A stretch of DNA of 64,000 nucleotides from Dipteris shenzhenensis. Its lineage: Eukaryota > Polypodiophyta > Polypodiopsida > Gleicheniales. The translations under genes were made by a program, and so were the position numbers. The notes below the pieces were generated by a model, which saw only the letters and a program-made list of their open reading frames with translations, had not been told where the DNA came from and searched no databases. Location of the stretch: assembly GCA_047967505.1 (NCBI GenBank), contig CM106540.1; one strand, given 5' to 3'. Shown here piece by piece: positions 33,398 to 43,300 of the stretch (position 1 is its first letter; every line of letters begins with the position of its first letter).

Positions 33398-33814
33398 TTC
33401 CCGTAATGGACAGAGTCCCCACTAGTTGTAAACAAGATAACTTAACCTTTCAATCAATTTGTAGTTGGATTGCAATTATTTGAATAAGAGAAAATATGAA
33501 AAATTGGACCAAGTCACTAAGAATTTAAAGCAAATTCTATTGCATCAAATAAAGAACCTGGTTGCCGTAGCCAATTTGTTGGATATGGGTGTTGAACACT
33601 CGTGAAAGGGAGATTGAGAGGGAGGCTTCCTTAATAGACACAACTATGGCAATGTCCAGCATGTTTAAGGCAATGTGTTGCAGGTTCTTTTTACAACCCA
33701 CATTATGCAGAATGAACTGTGCCTCCCCAAATGTCATAAAATTTTTGGCAATCTTAACAAAGTCGGAGTGCCAATTGCTCCAAGAAGTTAACTACGAGGG
33801 GTAAATGCATGTCC

Positions 33815-34080
33815 AACCATGCAAATAATATTCCAAGGGTATGATACTTTGCACAAGCCTTAATCTTACTTACATTAAGCCTATGCAAAGTATCATGCCC
33901 ATCCAAGACACAAGAAGCATGCTTTATCTTTTTAATACTCATGCACGATGCAAGGTTTCAAGTAAGTCAACAAGTAAATATGCATGTCCAATTGTGCAAA
34001 TGATATTCCAAGTGTATGATACTTTGCATAGGGCTTATTCTTATTAAATTTAGGCTTGTGCAAAGTATCACATCCATCAA
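33815..34080. repeat. two tandem hairpins of the 'GATACTTTGCA' family
   Basis: Hairpin 1 (about 33837-33903): left arm GGGTATGATACTTTGCACAA, right arm ..TATGCAAAGTATCATGCCC. Hairpin 2 (about 34012-34077): left arm GTGTATGATACTTTGCATAG, right arm ..TTGTGCAAAGTATCACATCC. Arms are about 25-30 bp with few mismatches and a short AT-rich loop. Each hairpin is preceded by the same CATGTCCAA..ATGCAAAT.ATATTCCAAG block, so a unit of about 173 bp is duplicated. They may be foldback elements or small-RNA precursor-like hairpins. Confidence 0.75.
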
Positions 34081-34293
34081 AGTTACATACATAGGTTAGA
34101 AGTACACCCCTGCATGATTCATGGGAACAAAGATGAGTAATATAACATGTCTACGATGAGTTAGAGACCCGCTCTACGATTGTGTCTGAAAGTTGGGACC
34201 ATAGAGTGCCTTTAGTTTTTAGGAATAAAATATAAGGTTTCATTTATAGATCTCAAACTTTGAGGAATTTTATGAAGATATCATTCTAATAAT

Positions 34294-34296
<3 letters not shown>

Positions 34297-34380
<84 letters not shown>
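34297..34380. repeat. 84-bp (CT)n microsatellite
   Basis: An uninterrupted CT run followed by CCCCCCCTCCCCC. It is the longest pure dinucleotide run in the window. Confidence 0.98.
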
Positions 34381-34383
<3 letters not shown>

Positions 34384-34837
34384 CCCCTCCCCCATGTGGG
34401 AGATGGTGGGTCAAAATGCGTTAGCAAAGTGTCAGACTACATTCGACTACGTGTCAGAGAACAAAAAGGATGCAGAGAACAAACAAAACCAAGATCACTT
34501 CTTGAAAGGAACACGGTGTCAGAGCGCATGTTAGATTACTCTAATAAATATATTTTGATTTGAAATCTTAATATATGTCAAAGTTTATAAAAAATTATAA
34601 TATATATGTTAGATCTTAATATGTCTCAATATATTAATATATTTTAATGAGATATAATAAATATTATATTTAAATCTTAATTTAAGTACTTTTTATATAA
34701 ATAAATATGACCTAAATATAGTATTGTAGTCTTTAGAGTTTAGGATTAGGGTTTAGATCTTAACTACTTTAATTATTTAAGAAGCAATTAAATTATATTT
34801 TCGTTTTTATTACTAAATTAAATGATCTTTGTTTCCA

Positions 34838-35638
34838 ATGCAAGATTTGACTCTTGAAGAGGGTTTAGATATGGTATTGTATAGGAAAAATAAAGTGGTT
34901 GTTTTTGGGCAAATATTTAGTCTTGATCCCATGAGCTTGTGTTCCTTTCAACATTGTGATGAGAGAAGGCGCATGATAATAATCACCAAGGTGATTCGTC
35001 CCGAAGTGGATTTAAAGTATCCACAAGGAGACTTTAAAACACTTGGTGATTTATTAAAATGTCAAATTATTGACATACAGGCACAACGAATGCTTTGGGA
35101 TCGGGACGAGATCATCCCAAAGTCTTTTCTTCATAATCATATTACATTTCAAACCTTTCTTGAGGGAGAAAAGGTCGATATTTTGTCTTGGTCAGGAGAA
35201 GTACTAGTAGTTGGCATGTTTATGGGCCATACTCACAATATACTTTGCATGATTAAGATTATTAAGCTGACAAGTGAAGGAATTATTCAAAGTGCAATGG
35301 ATTATGGTGAATCACAGTTACAAGTGCATAATACTATCACTTGGGCAGTAGCATTTGTGAAATTCCATGTACTTAAAAAAGTATCTTTTAATGTGATGGA
35401 CGACACAAGTCTAATGTACTACCAAAATAATAGAAGACGACATTTAAAGGACACTCAATCTAAAAATAATGTGCTAACAAAGAGCAATGATGTCGGTCAA
35501 AGCGCTTCATGGAATAGAGGATATCGATGTTGTTATGGGACAATCGATGCAGTAACAGGGGTCAATGATAAATTTAGTAATACTGGTCATGAAGTGCTTA
35601 CTGAAATAGAGGATATTGATGTTGTTGTGGGGCAATAG
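34838..35638 (+). CDS. intact orphan ORF (266 aa), possibly transposon-derived
   Basis: The ATG at 34838 gives a product starting MQDLTLEEGLDMVLYRKNKV. An upstream T-rich tract ending in CAATGCAAG just before the first codons could instead be a splice acceptor, making this an internal exon. The middle part contains KVIRPEVDLKYPQGDFKTLG, KVDILSWSGEVLVVGMFMG, and QVHNTITWAVAFVKFHVL. The last block is reminiscent of the 'I.WP..FVK' end of DUF8039-like domains in plant CACTA-type proteins, but that is a weak memory-based comparison. The C-terminus runs into a roughly 100-bp repeat that encodes GVNDKFSNTGHEVLTEIEDI. It is not a known enzyme as far as I can see. It is open over 800 bp in AT-rich DNA where neighbouring transposon genes are full of stops, so it is either recent or maintained. 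Confidence 0.4.
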   Translation: MQDLTLEEGLDMVLYRKNKVVVFGQIFSLDPMSLCSFQHCDERRRMIIITKVIRPEVDLKYPQGDFKTLGDLLKCQIIDIQAQRMLWDRDEIIPKSFLHNHITFQTFLEGEKVDILSWSGEVLVVGMFMGHTHNILCMIKIIKLTSEGIIQSAMDYGESQLQVHNTITWAVAFVKFHVLKKVSFNVMDDTSLMYYQNNRRRHLKDTQSKNNVLTKSNDVGQSASWNRGYRCCYGTIDAVTGVNDKFSNTGHEVLTEIEDIDVVVGQ

Positions 35639-35815
35639 ATGCAGTACACGAGTCAATGATAAATTTAGTGATACTGGTCATGAAGCACTTATAGCAATAG
35701 AGGATATCTATGCCATTTATGGGATAAGCAATGCAATAACTAGGATCGATGATAATAATGATATTGGCCATGAAGTTTTTACTGGGGTGGAAGATAGATG
35801 TAGTTTGTGGGACTT
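35522..35815 (+). repeat. about three copies of a roughly 100-bp coding-like repeat
   Basis: Units with ATCGATG.., GTCAATGATAAATTTAGT.A.ACTGGTCATGAAGTGCTTA, and GAAATAGAGGATAT start near 35525, 35620 and 35705. The first lies inside the orphan ORF (translated VNDKFSNTGHEVLTEIEDI). The second and third continue in another frame (VNDKFSDTGHEALIAIEDI, then NNDIGHEVFTGVED). The stop of the ORF falls in the second unit. Confidence 0.8.
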
Positions 35816-35839
35816 GGATTGATTCAGACATTAGTCATG

Positions 35840-37520
35840 ATATTCGCACGAAGATGGAGCCGATTCAATGACATACTTCTGGATCCAAACTATTAGCTGC
35901 AATGAACTCAACATCGTCTAGAAGATTATCATTTCCAAGGTATTATAGTTCGTCAAATAGTTCTCAAGGCCATTCAACATTGACTTTATAAATGAAGGTG
36001 CAAGAGAAATGCAATCTGAAATGGACAACGATGTCATGTCCAATTGGAAAAGAAAGCTGCTAGGCTAAAAAAGAAAGTATGTAAGTGTTAAAAGGCGACA
36101 AATCATGGCACCGATTTCGGAACCCAAGAGGCATGTAATGCTATCCGAACAGAATATACAAGAAACTATAATGAAAGTTTGTTGTAAGAAGCACCTTGAA
36201 TGCAGACGCAACTTTAAAGCGAATCTTTGAAGACGATGCATTGCCACAACCTCATCTTCCACAAACAATGCCAAATGGAAGTATCGTGTGCCAATGCCAG
36301 CTCCCTCTGAGAATGACAAAAGAAGGTTGTGTCCGTTAACATAACATTACAAGACAGAGAAGAGAGAAATTTATAGAGCTACTTTTTACAAAATTTGACA
36401 TGGACAATTTTGCAATGGCAAGACGCCATCAAAGCAAAGAATCGGAGTCATGTGCAAGATGCTCCAATAGTATATGCTTCTTGGAGGGAGGAAGCTATTT
36501 CAAATATCAAGAAGTTTATGTGCATCACCATTGATGGCACAGATCAAAATACAACTTTGCCTACATTCAGAAACACCCTGCCTCCATTGGATGGTAAATG
36601 TGGACTAAAAACACACTTGTGTGCATTCTAACTCTTTTGTGATCTATGGATTGATAGCTTGTATGAACATGATAGCAACCAAGTGGCAACATCCATCATG
36701 AAAGAATACGAAAGGTCGAGGATGCACGTGGATGTTTATCTCACATCTTGTGTATACAAACTAATAATTGCTAGAAAGAAAATAAGAATAGATACATTTT
36801 TGCTTTGTGCTCTATGCTAGTTGGTTTGAAAATATTTGAACAAGTGTTAGTCGATTTTCTTCTTGTTGGCCATATACACAAAGACGATAGATCTAATATT
36901 TAGTGTTATCTCCGGAGAGTTAAAAGTCCAGGGATGTTTTGACAATGGATGACATGAAACGTCGATATAGAGGTTCTCAAAAGAAAATGCCAGAAGTGGT
37001 TATCCTAGAGAGGATGGTAGATTGAAGAGCATTCATAGAGGCACATTTGAAATGAGCAGATGATGCACTATGTGGACACACCAAACCACACTACTAATTT
37101 AGCATGCATAACAACACTCCAATGATGCAGTGGAAGTACTACTCAATGGACACATATCATTTATGGAGTGCACCATACGCTTTACTAGAACAAATAATCC
37201 CCTTGGAGGAGACTACATTAGTTCTCACAAAAAACAAAGCACTTAACATGGATGAAATGAAAGGCTTGCAAGCATTCATTTCTCACATTAGGAGTATGAT
37301 GCAAAAATACCAGAGCAATCTGAGGATTAGTTTAGGCATGTTCTTAAATTCATCCACACATATAGTGTCTATCATGGTATGCAAACTTGTAAATTTCCCC
37401 TATCAAGTTTTCATCCAAGGTATACGTTGTCGAATTGTTTGTATTTTGAGCACTACTTTACCGTATCAGCTATCTTCTAACTTGTTTTGCTTGGACACGC
37501 TCGTTTGAGAGAGGCTAAGA
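35840..37520 (+). pseudogene. degraded gene of the GTDQ / VGHIH transposase-like family (DUF7869-like)
   Basis: Plus-strand pieces in order: VQDAPIVYASWREEAISNIK and FMCITIDGTDQNTTLPTF, then KCGLKTHLCAF (36470-36630). A further piece, SNQVATSIMKEYE, lies near 36676. Then EQVLVDFLLVGHIHKDDRSN (about 36838-36898), SVISGELK, and TMDDMKRRYRGSQKK. The series 'IDGTDQ', 'KTHL' and 'FLLVGHIH(K/E)D' matches an uncharacterised eukaryotic family I recall as DUF7869, widespread in moss, algal and animal genomes in many copies and thought to be mobile-element derived. Its biochemical role is unknown. Many stops and frame changes interrupt this copy. The plus-strand region 37104-37508 may be its tail. It may belong to the same element as the ORF at 34838. 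Confidence 0.5.
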
Positions 37521-38355
37521 TATACACACTTCTCTTTAAGTGTAGCTTGGATTAGAGAATGTAGATTGCTTTTTTATTATACTCTCATTTAATGCTAGCC
37601 TTGATCATGACTGGTTTGCCCTTGACCTTCAGCATGCTGACAAAAACTCAATACAAATTCCATTGTGTAAATGGATGTGCAAGTGTAGGTGTGTGGATAT
37701 GTGTGAACATTGTATTCAAAAAATTTGAACTTGTTTTGGACTTTTTTCCCAAATCAATCACCCTCACTTGATCTTGACCTAATAGACTCCAAAAATAGTG
37801 TTTTTGCAACACTATATATATCTATCTCCCAAAATTATGATTTGTAGAAGCAAAGGTGTAGTACAATGAACGAGAAAGAGAATGTGAGAGGCCACATGTG
37901 ACACACCCCTTAATATGTGGCCACATAGGACTTGATCCTTACATGTGCCCACCTAAGGCTTGAACCTTCTATTACTAGCTAATTTTTAATTATTTTATAA
38001 TCAATTCTTTAATTACTAATTTCTATTAATTTCTTAATTATTAATTAATTTATACAAAGGTCTACACAGTGAGGAGTTGTCAAAACTTCAAAGATGAAGG
38101 TAGACTCAGTTGTGACAAACTAAAAGGAGGCGTCTAATCAAAAAGGAGTTACTCTCTTCATCCAAGCTGCACTTGCCTAAGAAGTCTAGTATTTCATTTT
38201 ATCCTCTCCAAGACAAGTATGGAAAAGATACCTGATAGGCAACACATCACTAAAATAGAAAGAATGAATGCACTATTGGCAGGCTGCGACTCCACAACTC
38301 TACTATAGATTTTCATCTTCATAGTGCTCTTTTCCTTTACCTCACAAAATATAGA
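37520..38355. other. downstream flank of the SIEL/INTS4-like gene
   Basis: I see no other gene here. On the minus strand the 3' untranslated region should begin at 38355. I could not identify a canonical AATAAA signal close by. An AT-rich tract with TAATTATTAATTAATT lies at about 38030. Confidence 0.4.
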
Positions 38356-39259
38356 TTACATGGCAGATTTCTTGGCTGCTGTTTCTTCAATAGAGACTAG
38401 GTGAATCTCCTTTTCAGGGGTGAGAGGCAAAAGAAACCCCTTGGGACCTCTACCAATAAACGTCCCTGCCTCCACAGGACATTCCAGCAGCAGGGTAACT
38501 TTTAATGTACATTTTGAAACACTCGGCAAACCATAAACCTGAATAGTGGTTGCCATGGGTTCAACTCTCTCATTATCTTCAATATTGAGAAACATATACT
38601 GTGTAAATAGAGAGTCCATTTGCATACGCACCCAAATCCTGCTGTTACATGCACTCTGATTTAAACGGGTTTTGACAGAGATACCAAGAGGCAAACCTGG
38701 CATAAATGACATAGGACGCTCAAAATCATTTCCTGGAACAAACAATTCAGCCTTCAGCTCTCTAAGGCTGTCATTGATGGAGACAGATTTTGGCCAGTAT
38801 GAGGAAGCCAACTGGCGTGCAACTTTAAAACTGTTGACCAAGTCTGAGGCAGCCATGTGCTTAAGAAGTCTCTCTCTTACCCCTTCCATGAAAGGGGTAA
38901 ATGGAAAACCAGCCTCTGTGAGCATCTCAATTGATGCAATAGCACAAGCCAGTTTGTTATGTTCACTCTGAACTGCCATTCCTACCTTTGATGCGACTCT
39001 CCAAACAACTGGAACCATACTCAATTCAAGAAGCTGAAGTCTCTGTTCTGACGAATGTCCAGTGAAAGTATGTTGCATGCACTTGATGACAAAGTCTAGT
39101 TTACAACATAGGTAAGCCAAATCCAATCTCTGGGTTTCTTTTTGCTGGAAATGCATCCAACTCTGTGATATTAAAACTAAGCATTGAACATAATGCAAGC
39201 TGAAAGTGGCTATGGACTTTTGATCTTTGAGCTTTCCAAGAATTGACTTCAATTCCCTT
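38356..39259 (-). CDS. SIEL: SIEL/INTS4-like terminal exon F (300 codons and stop)
   Basis: The acceptor is GTGGATGCAG before AAGGGAATTG. The exon begins RELKSILGKLKDQKSIATFS, continues through YVQCLVLISQSWMHFQQKET, MVPVVWRVASKVGMAVQSEH and SIEMLTEAGFPFTPFMEGVR (helical region). It then enters a beta-rich end with PMSFMPGLPLGISVKTRLNQ, SRIWVRMQMDSLFTQYMFLN, TIQVYGLPSVSKCTLKVTLL and GPKGFLLPLTPEKEIHLVSI, ending AAKKSAM at TAA (38356-38358). The C-terminal beta-sandwich corresponds to the part of INTS4 that contacts other Integrator subunits. No breaks are seen. Confidence 0.85.
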
Positions 39260-40058
39260 CTGCATCCACTTCATCATTTGCAAAAAGGCGAAGCATTATT
39301 GAGCTGTAAAGACAGATGAAAAAGGCGCAACCACTGAAGTCATAGAAATATTGTTTACCTTAACGTTCGACATGCATTACTAAGCATTCCACCTTCTAGC
39401 ATACTTTTAGCATTGCTTGCAGTTTGTAATGTACTTGTGAGAAAATCTTTGAGATTTTTTTCCTCCTGAGGGGGAAAAAACAGTAGTTCGTTATCAGCTG
39501 TGACATTTCTATTCTTTTCTAGGCCACACTATTCTTCCCAAAACGATACTCATGATGCTCCCGATTTGTTGTGACAGTATCACTTACATCAACTACCTGC
39601 TCTGTAACTGCACCAAGCCACCTAAAAATCTGAGCTTGTGGATGAATTGACTCCACCTCTAAGGCTGGACATTTTGGTGGAAGATTTTGCCTCAAAACCC
39701 TTGTGACTGACAGGATTCCACTTGGTACAAGGGAGATAAAATTGGCATTGGATGCTGCTGCTGCTGCAAAGAGAATGAGGATGCATCCACAACGCGGTGC
39801 ATCAAGGCCCACATCTCCTGACAAGGTAGATTTCATCTGCAAATCGTCCCCCCCAAATCCACCAACCAAAAAAACGGATTTGTTCAAAAGGTGAAAAAGA
39901 AGAGTGCATGTCAGTGAAAAGATCAAAACAGAAACATGAGCTGATGATGTTCTTGACATTGAATATGCATCATCCATTGTGCCTACATCATATGTAAAGC
40001 TGCAAAGGTATGGAGTGAAAGCAGGAGAGAATTTCACTATCTTTCATGATCAAGTTGG

Positions 40059-40102
<44 letters not shown>

Positions 40103-40312
40103 AAAACAAAGGCAATCTGAAAATTCTATTAGATCAGCCAGCTACAAGTTTTGGAGCACTGCAACAAAGTACTTGGACTAGCACACAAGCTAGCTCAGAG
40201 CTACACAGTAAATCTATGATATTTTCTTTCCCCGGATGTAAAAGATCACTATTTGTTGATAGTGAGCACCGGTCCCATAGATTCTGAAGGGTCTCAAGAG
40301 GACTTTAATACA

Positions 40313-40355
<43 letters not shown>

Positions 40356-43300
40356 CTTCAAAGATGAGATGAGGGAGACAGGCGGAGTGCGAGGGTCTGG
40401 AGGAGTGGCAGTACTTTACAGATCATCTCTCCTTGGAGTCATCTCAGTGAAGAGGAGGGATGTACATTCGAGGTTCCTATGGGTCCGTATCCGGCGTATA
40501 GATAGCTGTGATCTTTATATAGCAGTATGCTACTTTCCACCTCAGACATCCACTTTGCCAGGGATATACACGAGGAGGACGAGACATCTCCGTACACATA
40601 TCTTCATCCAAACATCCTAGATATCTCGAGCCGCGGGGAAGTCCTTCTAGTTGGGGACTTCAACGCGAGGACGAGCACATGTTAGGTAACTCTTCTGGAC
40701 TTCCGAGATGATGCCATATTGCTGCCAGATATTGACCTTAATGAGGCAGGCTTAACATAGGTATCCGCTGACAGATGGGGACTAGTCACATCATACGGTC
40801 ACACACTTTTGGATATGGGCAGGATGCACAGTCTTGTCATATAAAATGGCCTTAAGCTATGGCCCTCCTCAGGTGGCTTCACTTGCTTTCCACATGGGGG
40901 AGGGTCTAGCGTAGTTGATTACATCATGGGATCCCTTGCCTTCACATCGCACATTAGGGACTTCTCCGTTTCACCCGCACCCCCAAGGGCAAATCACACC
41001 TACCTCTTTTTCAGTATGCCTGCACCCCGTCTCACGGTACCACCCATCACATCGATCACACACCAACTTATCATGATATACAATTCAATCACGACCTAGC
41101 ACCCGTCTACTCTACACGGCTGTATACACTACTCACATACATTGATCGCATACCCCTACTAGAGGACCAAGCTGCTCTGATTAGCCGCTCATTCCACGAG
41201 GCTGCCCTTCACGCCTTCCCATACACCACATGCTCCACTAGACCCCCACCTCTTTGGTTCTGTGCCTTGCAATAGTTGGTACGATGAGGAGTGTAAGGCT
41301 CTTCGCCGACAGCTCCGACTCGAGGCCAGACATATGAATTTCACGGTATTAGAGAGTGCTCTCATGAGAAACTCAAAAGGTGGACGAGTTTGTCCAGAGC
41401 CTTTGGCCTAATCAAAATGATCTCGGGCAGAGAGTCATTCAACAATGCCATGATAGGCCATGTGCGGGACATCCAAAAGTCGAAAAGACGTATGATCTCA
41501 TGCAACGAGATTTCTTTTGGCCAAAAATGAAAAAACATATTTATGAATATGTGACACGTTTTTCGTGTCAAGAAAGGCAGAACAAGTGAAGCCACCCGGA
41601 CTTTTACAGCCCTTGGAAATACCACTAGGTAGGCGGGAGAGCATTTCCATGGACTTTATTGTAGGTCTGCCTACGACTCAAGTGGATATGATTCTATCCT
41701 TGTCGTACTTGATTGTCTTACCAAGATGGCTCACTTCATTCCAACTAGAGAGTCTGTTAGTGCCCCAGTTTATTAAACATATATTTTGTTTGCATGGATT
41801 ACCCAAATCCATAGTGTCAGACAAGCATGTTAAATTTACCAGTCATTTTTAGACTGCAGTGGGGATCATTCAAAAACGGATGATCAGATGGAAATAGTCA
41901 ACCAGACTTTAGAGGACATGCTTAGAGCATATGTTTCATTGAGGCAACATACGTGGGACAAGTGGTTGCCACTCTTAGAATTTTCCTACAATGATAGAAA
42001 GCATTCCTTTACAGGGTTCAGTCTGTTCGAGCTAAACTATGGTTATAGACTAGCAAATCCAACTACAATTGGACTAAAAGTTTTCCTCAAAGTTCCTTCG
42101 CACTCCAAGTCTTTGATTGCACGAGAGTGTGCTAAGTTATCACCCCGATATTGTGGGCCGCGGTTAATTCTAAAAAGAATAGGCAAGGTGGCTCGTAAAT
42201 TAGAATTACCACAGGGTTTTAAGGTGCACTCAATGTTTCATGTTTCTCATTTAAAGAAGTTTTTGCACGTAGGTGACTCACTAATCGAGGGCGTTGTTTT
42301 GTTTCGGGAGATAGAGGATAATGCAAGGCGCAAACCAACAAGAATCCTGGACTGAGGAACAATGCAAGTACGCAATCGGAAGATACCCACGGTGTTGGTT
42401 GCATGGCATGGTTTACCTCTATCAGAAGCTACATGGGAATCCATATAGCAGTTGTGGAGAGTGTTCCCAGACTTTGTCATCGAGGACGCTGATGCCTGAA
42501 GAGGGAAGGAATGTTACCCTCAAGTTGAGGTAACATGACCTCAAAAGGGTCAGTGGACATTTTCCTTTAGAGGATCAATGTTTGTATTATATTTATTGGG
42601 CTTCATGTAAATGGTCAAAAGGATGAATGCCGAGGTCTTTGGTGAGGGTGACAGGGCACGGACTAAAGGGGTATAAGGCTATGGGTATTAAATGCATTAA
42701 ATGTGTAAATGTGCCTAGGGGCAAGTGAATTAATTGATATCCCAAGAGAGGGGTATAAGGATGCATTTAAGAGGTACCCTAGAATGAGGACATGTGGCAA
42801 ACTAGATCCCTCTAGGGAATTGTGGGCTCTGTGGATTAAGCGTGCAGGTAAATCTGTTGAGAGCTTGCTCCAAGAGAAAGGCTAGGTGGACCAAGAAGCG
42901 TGCCATCACCCATGAATCTAAATGTCACATTCAGTTTTCGGAAATAAGAGTGTAGGTGTCACATAGTAGATGCACTAACAGGCATTCCAAGGGCTAATAT
43001 GCATTAAAGGTGGTAATAAGCATAGTGATTGGTGCACTATCATGCATTGCATGTGCTAACATGCATGTCCTTTATGTGTCGGATCTGCAATAGATCCTCT
43101 AATGACCCAGTTCACCTCTTGACAACTGAGCCCAATGGATGGAGCCTCAAGGCTACACTGAAACAGTGGTAGGCTGTCCATCTGTAGTCCCAAGCCTACC
43201 AACCATCTACTTGTCTGAGCATACCAGCCCCTGTAATCTCCCTCTGCCTCCCATGGCAATCAACGCCATCTGGATGTCATAGCACCAAAGTCCCTAACCC

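Noticed and set aside
39101-39283. Alternative frame KGIEVNSWKAQRSKVHSHFQ after the same acceptor as exon F
   Set aside because: It stops after about 53 codons and does not keep phase with exon E. The frame used for exon F stays open for 300 codons and matches the family.
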